DNA of 64,000 nt, from the NCBI RefSeq assembly GCF_022809715.1, contig NZ_CP094459.1, positions 806,001 to 870,000 of the forward strand. The letters run 5' to 3'. The position numbers and the translations under genes were made by a program. Origin of the DNA: Burkholderia pyrrocinia. Lineage in GTDB: Bacteria > Pseudomonadota > Gammaproteobacteria > Burkholderiales > Burkholderiaceae. The notes beneath the pieces are model-generated. The model worked only from the letters and a program-made list of their open reading frames with translations. It did no database searches and had not been told where the DNA came from. Of the stretch, positions 27,272 to 36,872 are shown one piece after another. Position 1 is the stretch's first letter, and every line of letters starts with the position of its first letter.

Positions 27272-27637
27272 ATGAAGTCGATCGTGTTGAGAGCGTTGGG
27301 CGTCGCCGCCGTGGCGGCCTGTTTGTCGGGCAGCGTGTATGCGCAGTCGAGCGATGCGGCGGCAACCGAAGCGCCGGCGGCCGCGACGAGCGCGCCGAAG
27401 GCCGCCGCGAAAACCGCGAAGAAGGCGAACCGCAAGCTCGGCTACGCGGTGCGCAAGGCGATTTCGAAGGAAAGCGGCGTGGATGTGGCGAACCTCGTCG
27501 TGCGTTCGAAGGGCGGCGCGATCTCGCTGGAGGGCACGATGCCGGCCCAGGATCAGATCGACAAGGCCGAAGCTGCAGCCAAGGGCGTGAAGGGCGTGAC
27601 GTCGGTCACGAACAAGCTGACGGTCCAGCAGCAGTGA
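27272..27637 (+). CDS. Periplasmic BON-domain protein
   Basis: A 121-residue protein with a Sec signal peptide (MKSIVLRALGVAAVAACLSG, cleavage after VYA near residue 24). An Ala/Lys-rich linker (25-55) and one BON domain (about 56-121) follow. The domain shows the typical pattern VRKAISKESGVDVANLVVRS, then a glycine-containing strand, and KGVKGVTSVTNKLTV at the end. BON proteins (OsmY type) bind membranes and act in osmotic or envelope stress. The ATG is supported by AAGGAGATAG just upstream. It appears to be transcribed alone. Confidence 0.85.
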   Translation: MKSIVLRALGVAAVAACLSGSVYAQSSDAAATEAPAAATSAPKAAAKTAKKANRKLGYAVRKAISKESGVDVANLVVRSKGGAISLEGTMPAQDQIDKAEAAAKGVKGVTSVTNKLTVQQQ

Positions 27638-27775
27638 TGCCGGGCGGCGGCGCGTGAGCGCCGCAGGTGCCCGCTTTCGGGCGGGCTCCGGCATGCCGGG
27701 GCCCGTTTGCGCTTCAAAGTCTGCAAGCCGCGTGCGACGCGGCGGTGGACCGATAACGATATCGAGAGGGCGGCG

Positions 27776-29866
27776 ATGGCGAGGCTCGGGTGGGGCAGGC
27801 GGATGGTTTTCGGCGCGGCGCTGGCCGCTGTCGCGATGCTCGGCGCCTGCAACGGCGACGAATCGGCCGAGCGCAACCGGCTGCCCGGCTTCGTGTCCGG
27901 CAGCGTGCGCACGACGGCCTACGACGGCGCCAGCGACGATTTGTTGACGGCCGGCCTCGGCAAGACGGGGCTCGCGGCGGCGACCGCACCCGGCTTTGCG
28001 AATCCGTCCCGGCCGACGAGCGCCGAGCTGCGCCGTCTCGCGATCTGGTCGAACTACCGCGCGCTCGTCGACATGAGCGCGAACGGCGGCTACGGCCGCT
28101 TCTGGGGGCCGAACGTCGACCTCGACGGCAACGACACGCTCGGCGAAGGCAAGATCCCCGGCACCGAATATCTCGCGTATTCCGACGACGGCAGCGGCAG
28201 CAAGAACGTGACGCTGCTCGTGCAGGTGCCCGCCAGCTTCGATCCCACGCAGCCGTGCATCGTCACCGCGACGTCGTCGGGCTCGCGCGGCGTGTACGGC
28301 GCGATCTCCGCGGCCGGCGAATGGGCGCTCAAGCGCGGCTGCGCGGTCGCGTACAACGACAAGGGCGGCGGCAACGGCGCGCACGAGCTCGGCACCGATA
28401 CGGTCACGCTGATCGACGGCACGCTCGCCAACGCGGTGCTCGCCGGCACGGCGAGCCTGTTCACCGCGAACGTGACGAGCGGCGATCTCGCCGCGTTCAA
28501 CAGCCGCTTCCCGAACCGCTATGCGTTCAAGCACGCGCATTCGCAGCAGAATCCCGAACAGGACTGGGGGCGCGCGACGCTGCAGGCGGTCGAGTTCGCG
28601 TACTGGGCGCTCAACGAGCAGTTCGGACCGCTGATCGACGGCTCGCATCACGGCGTGCGCTATCGCGCGGGCGACATCACGACGATCGCCGCGTCGGTCA
28701 GCAACGGCGGCGGCGCGTCGCTCGCGGCGGCCGAGCAGGACAACCGCGGCTGGATTACCGCGGTCGTGGTCGGCGAACCGCAGATCAACGTGCGGATGTC
28801 GCCGAACGCGATCGTGCGCACGGGCGGCCAGCCCGTGCCGTCGTTCGGCCGGCCGCTGGCCGACTACGCGACGCTCGCGAACCTGCTGCAGCCGTGCGCG
28901 GCCGCGTCGGCGTCGCTCGCCGGTGCGCCGTACCTGAGCGCGCTGCCGGCCGCGACCACGCAGTCGATCCGCACGCAGCGCTGCGCGACGCTCGCCGCGG
29001 CCGGGCTCGTGTCGGGCGCCGACCCGCAGAGCCAGGCCGCCGACGCGCTCGCGCAGCTCCACGCGGCCGGCTATCTGGCCGATTCCGACCTGCTGCAGGC
29101 GCCGATGTGGGATTCGCAGGCGATTCCGGCGATCGCGGTCACCTATGCGAACGCGTACACGCGCTCGCGCGTCATCGACAACCTGTGCAATTTCAGCTTC
29201 GCGACGACGAATGCGGCGACGGGTGCGGTCGCTTCGCCGGCCGCGTCGCCGATGACGGCCGTGTTCGGCGTCGGCAACGGCGTGCCGCCGACGGCCGGCA
29301 TCAACCTCGTGTTCAACACGGGCGCGGGCATCGACCACCGGCTCGCGACGCCCGATGCGAGCTTCGCGGGCGCGCTGTGCCTGCGCCAGCTGTGGACGAA
29401 CGGGATGCTCGGGATGCCCGCGAACGTCGACGCGGTGCGCGTGAACGCGAACCTGCAGGGCAAGCCGGCGATCATCGTGCACGGCCGCAGCGACGCGCTC
29501 GTGCCGGTGAACCACGCGTCGCGCGCGTACGTCGCGCAAAACGGCATCAGCGAACGCGGGCGCAGCCAGCTCGTGTTCTACGAAGTGACGAACGGCCAGC
29601 ACTTCGACGCGTTCCTGCCCGTCGCGGGCTTCGACACGCGCTTCGTGCCGATCCACTACTACAACCTGCAGGCGCTGAACCTGATGTGGCGGCACCTGAA
29701 GAACGGCGCGCCGCTGCCACCGTCGCAGGTGATCCGCACGGTGCCGCGCGGCGGCACGCCGGGCGCCGCGCCCGCGCTGACGAGCGCGAACCTGCCGCCG
29801 ATCTCGGCCGCGCCGGGCGCGAACGCGATCACGACTGGCGCCGGCGCGATCGACGTGCCGCTCTGA
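27776..29866 (+). CDS. D-(-)-3-hydroxybutyrate oligomer hydrolase, lipoprotein-type
   Basis: A 696-residue enzyme that cleaves 3-hydroxybutyrate oligomers, products of poly(3-hydroxybutyrate) depolymerisation, to monomers. Its length fits the family. The N-terminus (MARLGWGRRMVFGAALAAVA then MLGACNGDES) is a signal with a lipobox-like cysteine. The probable nucleophile is S309 in ASVSNGGGASLA, matching the charge-relay serine of this family. GRSDALVPVNHASRAY and TNGQHFDAFLP probably supply the Asp and His. ATG 27776 follows GAGAGGGCGGCG. A terminator follows at 29893. Confidence 0.9.
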   Translation: MARLGWGRRMVFGAALAAVAMLGACNGDESAERNRLPGFVSGSVRTTAYDGASDDLLTAGLGKTGLAAATAPGFANPSRPTSAELRRLAIWSNYRALVDMSANGGYGRFWGPNVDLDGNDTLGEGKIPGTEYLAYSDDGSGSKNVTLLVQVPASFDPTQPCIVTATSSGSRGVYGAISAAGEWALKRGCAVAYNDKGGGNGAHELGTDTVTLIDGTLANAVLAGTASLFTANVTSGDLAAFNSRFPNRYAFKHAHSQQNPEQDWGRATLQAVEFAYWALNEQFGPLIDGSHHGVRYRAGDITTIAASVSNGGGASLAAAEQDNRGWITAVVVGEPQINVRMSPNAIVRTGGQPVPSFGRPLADYATLANLLQPCAAASASLAGAPYLSALPAATTQSIRTQRCATLAAAGLVSGADPQSQAADALAQLHAAGYLADSDLLQAPMWDSQAIPAIAVTYANAYTRSRVIDNLCNFSFATTNAATGAVASPAASPMTAVFGVGNGVPPTAGINLVFNTGAGIDHRLATPDASFAGALCLRQLWTNGMLGMPANVDAVRVNANLQGKPAIIVHGRSDALVPVNHASRAYVAQNGISERGRSQLVFYEVTNGQHFDAFLPVAGFDTRFVPIHYYNLQALNLMWRHLKNGAPLPPSQVIRTVPRGGTPGAAPALTSANLPPISAAPGANAITTGAGAIDVPL

Positions 29867-29892
29867 CGGCGCCCGCCGCGCTGCCATCACGA

Positions 29893-29921
29893 AGCCGGAC
29901 AGCCGTCCGGCTTTTTCTTTT
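29893..29921 (+). terminator. Rho-independent terminator after the oligomer hydrolase
   Basis: A perfect 8-bp stem AGCCGGAC / GTCCGGCT (29893-29900, 29905-29912) with loop AGCC, followed by TTTTCTTTT. It lies 26 bp past the stop codon. Confidence 0.88.
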
Positions 29922-30479
29922 GATCGCGTGGAATCGGTCCCGTGCCGCCTTTTATCCGAATGGCGAGTGCCGTAACAAATTATTACTTTACGGCGGTAAA
30001 TCGGGAACCTAATATGCGCCGGTATTTTCACTTAATTTAATAAATTACAGATACGAGATATTCCTTTCCATTTAATTAATCGATCCTTTCGATTTTATTA
30101 AATCGGCTCGAGTTGTGATTGGTCGCTGTTCTGCGATTAATCGGCATCTCGCCGGCGGGGATTGTTCGTCTGCTCTAAGCGAAGCGGCCTTGTCAGGGCT
30201 GGCATTGCGGGGCGTGCTTTTGCCGTCGATTGTGTGCGTAAGCGAATGCGCGGAATGAATTCGTATTACTGCGGATTATCGAATTGTCGTGCGCAATGGA
30301 ATTGATTTCATTGTGCTGTCGCAAAAAATATGGGTGGGGTAAATCGTGCCGATCGGTATTCGCCGATCCGGTAAAAAACTCGGAGTGCGTCGCATAACGA
30401 ATGCATTCCCGGTGCGGAGCGCCGGCGCAAACGATCCTTTGCGGCCGGCGGTATTTATCGTTCTGTTCGAGAGGCAATA
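29922..30479 (+). promoter_or_regulatory. Lower-GC upstream region of the S10 peptidase gene
   Basis: More than 550 bp without a supported gene, with a markedly A/T-rich core around 29980-30120. A 7-bp inverted repeat GCCGTAA / TTACGGC (29969-29975, 29988-29994) opens it. Several -10-like A/T tracts occur, but no pair stands out enough to call. GAGAGGCA at 30469-30476 is the ribosome site of the next gene. The long A/T-rich leader suggests complex control or binding by H-NS-like proteins. Confidence 0.4.
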
Positions 30480-32321
30480 ATGACGACACGGAAGTCCTTG
30501 AAAGACGGTTTCGCGCTATTTGGAACGACACTGAGCGTGCCGCTCGCCGCCGCCGCCGCGGCCGCGGCGCTGCTCGTCACGGGGTGCGGCGGCGACGACG
30601 GGCCGAGCCCGTCCGCTTCGGCTGCAACCGCGGCCGCGACGACGTCCGGTGGCAGCACGTCGGCCAGCACCGACGCAACGGCCGCCGCCGCGGCCGACCA
30701 GCCGTACGTCGACAACGACGTGTACGGCACCGGGCCGAACGACGCGGTCACGGATTCGACGGAAGGCGCCGCGGTCGTGCACCGCCAGGTCACGATCGGC
30801 GGCAAGACCGTCAAGTACACGGCCACCACGGGCCACCTGACGACGATCGATCCGATCACGTCGGCGCCGAACGCGAAGATGTTCTACGTCGCGTACACGC
30901 AGGACAATCCCGATCCGTCGAAGCCGCGCCCGGTCACGTTCTTCTACAACGGCGGCCCCGGCTCGTCGTCGGTCTACCTGCTGCTCGGCTCGTACGGGCC
31001 GAAGCGCCTGCAGTCGTCGTTCCCGAACTTCACGCCGCCCGCGCCGTACAAGCTGCTCGACAACCCCGACAGCCTGCTCGACCGCACCGACCTCGTGTTC
31101 ATCAACCCGGTCGGCACCGGTTATTCGGCGGCGATCGCCCCGGCGAAGAACAAGGACTTCTGGGGCACCGACCAGGACGCGCGCTCGATCGACCGCTTCA
31201 TCCAGCGCTACCTGACCAAGTACTCGCGCTGGAATTCGCCGAAGTTCCTGTACGGCGAGTCGTACGGCACCGCCCGCAGCGCGGTCGTGTCGTGGGTGCT
31301 GCACGAGGACGGCATCGACCTGAACGGGATCACGCTGCAGTCGTCGATCCTCGACTACGCGAACGCGCTGTCCGCGCCGGGTACGTTCCCGACGCTCGCG
31401 GCCGATGCGTTCTACTGGAAGAAGACGACGGTCAACCCGACGCCGACCGATCTCGACGCGTACATGGTCCAGGCCCGCAACTACGCGGACAACACGCTCG
31501 CGCCGCTCGGGCAGAAGCCGAACCCGCAGGACGGCGGCTTCGTGAACGTGCGGCTGAACCTGAACCTGCAGACCGCGCAGCAGATGGGTTCGTACATCGG
31601 TACGGATCCGACGTCGCTGATCCAGACCTTCGGCAACCCGGCCGCGCTCGGCAACGTGCCGTCGTCGAACGACAACCCGCCGTACACGTTCTTCCTGACG
31701 CTCGTGCCGGGCACGCAGATCGGCCAGTACGACGGCCGTGCGAACTTCACGGGCAAGGGCATCGCGCCGTACATCCTGCCGAACTCGGGCAGCAACGATC
31801 CGTCGATCACGAACGTCGGCGGCGCGTACACGGTGCTGTGGAACAGCTACATCAACACCGACCTCAAGTACACGTCGACGTCGTCGTTCGTGGACCTGAA
31901 CGACCAGGTCTTCAACAACTGGGACTTCAGCCACACGGACCCGACCGGCGCGAACCGGGGCGGCGGCAATACGCTGTACACGGCCGGCGACCTCGCGTCG
32001 ACGATGAGCGTGAACCCGGACCTGAAGGTGCTGTCGGCGAACGGCTATTTCGATGCGGTCACGCCGTTCCACCAGACGGAGCTGACGCTCGCGCAGATGC
32101 CGCTCGACCCGACGCTCAAGGCGCAGAACCTGACGATCAAGAACTACCCGTCGGGCCACATGATCTACCTGAACGACGCGTCGCGGACCGCGCTGAAGGG
32201 CGATCTCGCCAACTTCTACGACGGCATCCTCGCGAACCGCACCGCGCTGCAGCGCGTGCTGAAGCTGCAGGCGCGCACGCAGCAGCTCAAGCAGCAGCAA
32301 CTGAAGCAGCAGGGGCAGTAA
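30480..32321 (+). CDS. Lipoprotein serine carboxypeptidase, peptidase family S10
   Basis: A 613-residue exopeptidase-like protein. The N-terminus is a lipoprotein signal with lipobox LVTGC (C36), then a Ser/Ala/Thr low-complexity linker to about 72. The S10 core shows the substrate-binding block FFYNGGPGSSSVYLLLGSYG and the nucleophile S261 in YGESYGTARS. The acid is probably D525 (NGYFDAVTP) and the base H560 (PSGHMIYL). The triad is complete, so the protein should be active in the periplasm or on the outer membrane. The C-terminus is Gln/Lys-rich. It stands alone, closed by a terminator at 32358. Confidence 0.9.
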   Translation: MTTRKSLKDGFALFGTTLSVPLAAAAAAAALLVTGCGGDDGPSPSASAATAAATTSGGSTSASTDATAAAAADQPYVDNDVYGTGPNDAVTDSTEGAAVVHRQVTIGGKTVKYTATTGHLTTIDPITSAPNAKMFYVAYTQDNPDPSKPRPVTFFYNGGPGSSSVYLLLGSYGPKRLQSSFPNFTPPAPYKLLDNPDSLLDRTDLVFINPVGTGYSAAIAPAKNKDFWGTDQDARSIDRFIQRYLTKYSRWNSPKFLYGESYGTARSAVVSWVLHEDGIDLNGITLQSSILDYANALSAPGTFPTLAADAFYWKKTTVNPTPTDLDAYMVQARNYADNTLAPLGQKPNPQDGGFVNVRLNLNLQTAQQMGSYIGTDPTSLIQTFGNPAALGNVPSSNDNPPYTFFLTLVPGTQIGQYDGRANFTGKGIAPYILPNSGSNDPSITNVGGAYTVLWNSYINTDLKYTSTSSFVDLNDQVFNNWDFSHTDPTGANRGGGNTLYTAGDLASTMSVNPDLKVLSANGYFDAVTPFHQTELTLAQMPLDPTLKAQNLTIKNYPSGHMIYLNDASRTALKGDLANFYDGILANRTALQRVLKLQARTQQLKQQQLKQQGQ

Positions 32322-32357
32322 GCGTCGCGGGCGGCCTTGTGCCGCCCCGGATGGACG

Positions 32358-32396
32358 ACAGCCCGATCGGCGCAGGCCGGTCGGGCTGTGTTTTTT
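32358..32396 (+). terminator. Rho-independent terminator after the S10 peptidase
   Basis: A 9-bp stem ACAGCCCGA / TCGGGCTGT (32358-32366, 32381-32389), extendable inward by partly paired CGG/CCG bases, then TGTTTTTT. It lies 36 bp past the stop. Confidence 0.88.
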
Positions 32397-32472
32397 GCGG
32401 CGGGCGATGGGCCGGCGCGTCGTGCGCCGGCGGGGCAGGACGTGATGAAGGAGGAAAGCGCGGCCGGCCCGC

Positions 32473-33261
32473 TTACGCGAGCACGAGCCGCACGCCGACC
32501 GCGACGAGCGTCGCGGCGAGCAGGTTGCGCAGCAGCCGCTCGGGCGCGCGCGCCGACAGCAGGCTGCCGAGCACGATGCCGGGCAGCGAGCCGAGCAGCA
32601 GCGACAGCAGCATCGACCAGTCGACCGAGCCGAGCAGCCAGTGGCCCATGCCCGCGACGAGCGTGAGCGGCACCGCGTGTGCGATGTCGGAGCCGACGAT
32701 GCGGGTCGTCGCGAGCATTGGATACAGCAGCAGGAGCACGGTCACGCCGATCGCGCCGGCGCCGACCGACGTCATCGACACGAGCACGCCGAGCATGGCG
32801 CCCGTGAGCACGGTCGACCACAGCGTGCGCGCGGGGCTCGGCGCGAGCGGGTTGCGCGCGGCGAACGCGGTGAGCTGCGGCCGGAAGATCAGCGCGAGCG
32901 ACGTGAGCAGCAGCGCGATGCCGAGCACGAGCTGGATCATCCGCGCGGTGCCCGGCGTGTTCATCCCGTGCGTGTGCAGCCACCACAGCGTGAGCGCCGC
33001 GGCCGGGACGCTGCCCGCCGCGAGCCGGCCCGTGATGCGCCAGTCGATCGAACCCTTCAGGCCGTGGACCAGCGTGCCGGTGGCCTTGGTCGCGGCCGCG
33101 TACAGCAGGTCGGTGCCGACCGCCGTCGCGGGGTGGACGCCGAACAGCAGCACGAGGATCGGCGTCATCAGCGAACCGCCGCCGACGCCCGTCAGGCCGA
33201 CGAGGATGCCGACGAACAGACCGGACAGGGAGTACAGCAGATCGATATGGGGAAGCGACAT
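32473..33261 (-). CDS. TauE/SafE-family sulfite/anion exporter
   Basis: A 262-residue inner-membrane protein with about eight hydrophobic helices in two related halves. The N-terminal GLFVGILVGLTGVGGGSLMTPIL and the second-half GVLVSMTSVGAGAIGVTVL are the two glycine-rich repeats of the TSUP/TauE family. Members export sulfite, sulfoacetate or other anions. I chose MSLPHIDLL at 33261, because the longer frame adds an arginine-rich stretch unlike a membrane-protein start. No sulfur genes are adjacent, so the substrate is open. Confidence 0.85.
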   Translation of the reverse strand: MSLPHIDLLYSLSGLFVGILVGLTGVGGGSLMTPILVLLFGVHPATAVGTDLLYAAATKATGTLVHGLKGSIDWRITGRLAAGSVPAAALTLWWLHTHGMNTPGTARMIQLVLGIALLLTSLALIFRPQLTAFAARNPLAPSPARTLWSTVLTGAMLGVLVSMTSVGAGAIGVTVLLLLYPMLATTRIVGSDIAHAVPLTLVAGMGHWLLGSVDWSMLLSLLLGSLPGIVLGSLLSARAPERLLRNLLAATLVAVGVRLVLA

Positions 33262-33503
33262 CGGAAGCAGGCGGTTATGCGGCGTTCGGCGGCGGCGCGC
33301 GGCTGCGGCGCGCGCGTCAAAGTCCGCCATTGTCGCAAAAGTGGCGGGTCGATGTACGACTGTGTTAAAAATCGGCCGCAAAGGCCCGTGCGGCGGGCGG
33401 CCGGACGAGTTTGAAACGCTTGTTCGAGCGAGGGCGGGGCCGATAACGGTGACGGCCCGAAAGGTATGACGAACCGGGAATGCGTGCCGCGGCTCGGCAC
33501 CCG

Positions 33504-33531
33504 CAAAAAAGGGCGCGACACGGCGCGCCCT
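33504..33531 (-). terminator. Minus-strand terminator after the DHA2 exporter
   Basis: Read on the minus strand, stem AGGGCGCG / CGCGCCCT (33524-33531 and 33510-33517) with a 6-nt loop is followed by a run of T (33510 down to 33505). It lies 37 bp beyond the DHA2 exporter stop. Confidence 0.82.
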
Positions 33532-33567
33532 GGTTCGATGCCGGCGACCGGCTTGGTCGGCCGGCGG

Positions 33568-35007
33568 TCAGTGCATCGCGGGGCCGACGCTTTCGACGCC
33601 GTTCTGCGGCCGGATGCGCAGCGCGAGGCCGATCAGCGCGGCCGCGGCGGCGAACGCCGCGCCGAACGCGAATGCCGCGTGATAGCCGCCGTTCAGCGCG
33701 TCGAGCGGCGCGGCCTGTGCGGCCGCGAGCGCGTCGGTGCGGGCCGCCGCGAGGCTCGCGAGCACCGCGAGGCCGAGCGCGCCGCCCATCATGAACGCGG
33801 TGTTGACGATCCCCGACGCGAGCCCGGAATCGGCCGGATCGACGTCGCTCATCGCGGCGAGCAGCATCGGGTTGAACGCGACGCCCGCGCCGATGCCGAG
33901 CAGCGTCATACCGGGCAGCACGTGCCAGACGAAACCGCCGTCGACCGGTGCGCGCGAGAACAGCGCAAGGCCGCAGGCCGCGATCAGCAGGCCGGCCGCG
34001 ATCGGGCCGCGGATCCCGAAGCGCATCACGATGCGCGCCGACAGCCCGAGCGAGAACGCGGCCATGATCAGGTTCGCCGGCAGGAACGCGAGGCCGACCT
34101 GCAGCGGCGCGTAGCCGAGCACGCGCTGCATGTACAGCGCGGACAGGAAGAACCACGCGAACATCGCGGCCGCCCACAGCACGCCGATCACGTTCGCGAG
34201 CGCGACGTTGCGCGCGGCGAACAGCGTGAGCGGCATCAGCGGATGCGCGGCGCGCGCCTCGATCGCGATGAACAGCGCGAGCAGCGCGACGGCCGCGCCG
34301 ATCAGTGCGACGGTCTGTGTCGACAGCCAGCCGGCCTCGTTGCCGCCGACGATCCCGTAGACGGCCAGCATCAGCGATGCGGTCACCGTGACCGCGCCCG
34401 CGACGTCGAGCCGCGCGGCGCCGGCCGGCGCGCGCATGCGCGGCAGCAGCGCGACGCACATCGCATAGACCGCGATGCCGATCGGCAGGTTGACGAGGAA
34501 GATCCAGTGCCACGACAGCGAGCTCGTCAGCAGCCCGCCGAGCAGCACGCCGATGCTGCCGCCGCCCGCGCACACGAAGCCGTAGACGCCCATCGCCCGC
34601 GCGCGTTCGCCGGGCTCGGTGAACAGGTTCATGATCAGCGACAGCGAGACGGCCGACACGACCGCGCCGCCGAGCCCCTGCACCGCGCGCGCGGCGATCA
34701 GCATCGTCTGCGATTGCGCGAGGCCGCATGCGAGCGACGCGAGCGTGAACACGACGAGGCCCGCGAGGAACATGCGGCGCTGGCCGTACAGGTCGCCGAG
34801 CCGGCCGCCGAGCAGCAGGCAGCCGCCGAACGTCAGCAGGTACGCGTTGACGACCCACACGAGGGCCGTTTCGGTGAAATGGAGGTCGGTGCTGATCGAC
34901 GGCAGCGCCACGTTCACGATCGTGCTGTCGAGCACGATCATCAGCACGCCGAGGCAGAGCACGATCAGCGCGTACCAGCGCTTCTCGCCGTGAATCCCGT
35001 GTGTCAT
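33568..35007 (-). CDS. MFS multidrug exporter, DHA2 (EmrB/QacA) family
   Basis: A 479-residue inner-membrane transporter with about 14 helices. The first helix carries VLMIVLDSTIVNVALPSI, the conserved LDxTIVNVALP motif D1 of DHA2 drug:H+ antiporters. The loop motif is LLLGGRLGDLYGQRRMFL and motif C lies near VCAGGGSIGVLLGGLL. It has no adjacent membrane-fusion protein, so it probably works alone as a QacA-type pump. The start at 35007 leaves about 130 bp to the FrnE-like gene upstream on the same strand. Confidence 0.88.
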   Translation of the reverse strand: MTHGIHGEKRWYALIVLCLGVLMIVLDSTIVNVALPSISTDLHFTETALVWVVNAYLLTFGGCLLLGGRLGDLYGQRRMFLAGLVVFTLASLACGLAQSQTMLIAARAVQGLGGAVVSAVSLSLIMNLFTEPGERARAMGVYGFVCAGGGSIGVLLGGLLTSSLSWHWIFLVNLPIGIAVYAMCVALLPRMRAPAGAARLDVAGAVTVTASLMLAVYGIVGGNEAGWLSTQTVALIGAAVALLALFIAIEARAAHPLMPLTLFAARNVALANVIGVLWAAAMFAWFFLSALYMQRVLGYAPLQVGLAFLPANLIMAAFSLGLSARIVMRFGIRGPIAAGLLIAACGLALFSRAPVDGGFVWHVLPGMTLLGIGAGVAFNPMLLAAMSDVDPADSGLASGIVNTAFMMGGALGLAVLASLAAARTDALAAAQAAPLDALNGGYHAAFAFGAAFAAAAALIGLALRIRPQNGVESVGPAMH

Positions 35008-35143
35008 GGGCCTGCAGCCTTCTGATAGTTATTTGAAAGGATGCATTGTAGACGTCCTCGGCGCGGGCTTCCTGCCGGTTTGTGGCAGCAGCGACGCGTA
35101 GTGGCGTGTCCGGACGGGACGCGCGGGATCGGCGTTGCGCGTG

Positions 35144-35875
35144 TTACGAGCGCGCCGGCAGTTCGCAGCCGTCGGGGCCGCATGCCGCCGCGTCGCTGCC
35201 GGCGAGTTCGACGATACCGTCGCGCCACGCCTGGTCGAGCGCCTGCGCGAACGCGTCGGCCGGCTGCGCGCCCGACACCGCGTAGCGGCCGCCGAACACG
35301 AACAGCGGCACGCCGCGCCCGCCGAGCTGCGCGGCGCGCGCGATGTCGGCTTCGACTTCGGCGCGGTAGGCATCGCTGCGCAGCACGTCGTCGACGGTCG
35401 AACGCTCGAGCCCCGCTTCGACCGCGAATTCGGTCAGTTGCGCATGATCGAACAGCGAGCCGTGCTCGCAGAAATACGCGCGGTACAGCCGCTCGGTCAG
35501 CGCATGCGCGCGGCCGGTCGATTCTGCGAGCTTCACGAGCCGGTGGCCGTCGAGCGTGTCGCCGACGAGCGTGCCGGGCAGGTCGTAGCGCAGCCCGACG
35601 CTCGCGGCCGCGTCGGTCACCTGGCGCAGCATCTGGTCGACCTGCGCGGGCGACATCCGGTACTTGCCCGCGAGCATCGCCTCGACCGGCTCGACGGGCT
35701 GGCCGGGCATCAGCCGGTACGCGCGCAGCACGACGTCGACGCGGTCGGCGTGCGCGAACGCGGCGAGCGCCTCGTCGAAGCGGCGCTTGCCGATCCAGCA
35801 CCACGGGCAGATCAGGTCGGACCAGATTTCTACGGTCAGGGTCGGGCGGGCAGTCGGGGCGGGAGCGGTTGTCAT
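35144..35875 (-). CDS. DsbA-family protein, FrnE-like thiol oxidoreductase
   Basis: A 243-residue thioredoxin-fold protein without a signal peptide, so probably cytosolic. The redox motif CPWC is at residues 23-26 in WSDLICPWCWIG, and the cis-proline loop is GRGVPLFVFGGRY. This is the FrnE/YwbO pattern (DsbA family, COG2761). The C-terminal tail ACGPDGCELP adds two further cysteines, as seen in several FrnE proteins, where a second CX4C pair helps oxidative stress tolerance. I placed the start at MTTAPAPT (35875). Confidence 0.85.
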   Translation of the reverse strand: MTTAPAPTARPTLTVEIWSDLICPWCWIGKRRFDEALAAFAHADRVDVVLRAYRLMPGQPVEPVEAMLAGKYRMSPAQVDQMLRQVTDAAASVGLRYDLPGTLVGDTLDGHRLVKLAESTGRAHALTERLYRAYFCEHGSLFDHAQLTEFAVEAGLERSTVDDVLRSDAYRAEVEADIARAAQLGGRGVPLFVFGGRYAVSGAQPADAFAQALDQAWRDGIVELAGSDAAACGPDGCELPARS

Positions 35876-36081
35876 GGGCGGTCCGGGCGGCAAAAAAATG
35901 TAACCGAGACTATATCATTTCGTGCTTCGACGCCTGGTTCTGGCCGGGTTCGTGCAGAACGGGCCCGCGTCCGACGTGTCACGAAGCGTGGACGCGGAAG
36001 TCACGGGCCGACAGCGATTGCCGATGCCTGATGCGGCGGCGGGGCGCGGCGAACCGGTCCGCGGGGCATGCCGCTTGCCGC

Positions 36082-36741
36082 TTACGCGTCGCCCTGCGTT
36101 TCCTTCAGGTGCTTGAGGTGCTTGTAGACCGTCGCGCGCCCCATCCCGAGCACGTTCGCGACATAGTTCGCCGCGCTCTTGCCGCGGAACGCGCCTTCCG
36201 CGTAAAGCGCCTCGACGAGCTCGCGCCGGTGCTCGCGCGTGAGCCCGTTCAGCCCGACCTGCCGCTCGCGCAGCCAACCGTGCAGGAACGTGTTGATGCG
36301 CTCCTGCCAGTCGTCGCGGAACAGTTCGTCCGGCTGCGCGACGACGCCCGCGCCCTTGATGAACAGGTCGAGCGTCGCGCGCACCTCGTCGAACACCGCG
36401 ATGTTGAAGTTGATGCACATCATCCCGGCCGGCCGGCCTTCGTCGTCGAACAGCACGTTGCTGACGCAGCGCATCCGCCGGCCGTCCCAGTTCAGCTTCT
36501 CGTACGGGCCGATTACGCGCTCGCGCGCCGAATGATCGATTTCCTCGAGCGCGGAATCGTCGCCGACCTCGCGCTTGGACAGGTTGTTCGCGAGATACAG
36601 CACGGTCTGGTCGTGCAGGTCGTGGATCACGACTTCCGCGTACGGGAAGAACAACGCGGCGATACCGTCGGCGATCGGCGCATAGCGGGTGAGCAGCAGG
36701 TCTTTGACGGGGGATTTCTTCTTGCGCATCGGTGTCGCCAT
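36082..36741 (-). CDS. YheO/DauR-type PAS helix-turn-helix regulator
   Basis: A 219-residue regulator. The N-terminal YheO-like PAS domain (about 15-130) contains LFFPYAEVVIHDLHDQTVLY and GMMCINFNIAVFD. The C-terminal helix-turn-helix (about 165-215) has RRELVEALYAEGAFRGKSAA and NVLGMGRATVYKHLKHLKE. In Pseudomonas, DauR of this type represses the dauBAR genes for D-arginine use. Here it lies beside an ornithine-cyclodeaminase-family gene, and the same region holds an FAD-dependent amino-acid dehydrogenase. I infer that it binds the AGTCTA repeats near 37922 and 38077. Start ATG 36741; a second ATG 12 bp later is possible. Confidence 0.83.
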   Translation of the reverse strand: MATPMRKKKSPVKDLLLTRYAPIADGIAALFFPYAEVVIHDLHDQTVLYLANNLSKREVGDDSALEEIDHSARERVIGPYEKLNWDGRRMRCVSNVLFDDEGRPAGMMCINFNIAVFDEVRATLDLFIKGAGVVAQPDELFRDDWQERINTFLHGWLRERQVGLNGLTREHRRELVEALYAEGAFRGKSAANYVANVLGMGRATVYKHLKHLKETQGDA

Positions 36742-36872
36742 CTCGGGTGGACGGGGGCCGGGCGGCACATCGGGCCGGCGTGCCGGCGCGCCGGTGGCCG
36801 GCATGCCCGTGCGCCCGCGCGCGGCCGCCGCGGCGGTTGCGCCATTGTATCGGCCCCGCGCCCGCGTGATGC

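Noticed and set aside
27257..30031. Open frame of 924 codons antisense to the BON and oligomer-hydrolase genes
   Set aside because: Arg/Ala-rich translation, antisense to two certain genes, and it crosses a terminator.
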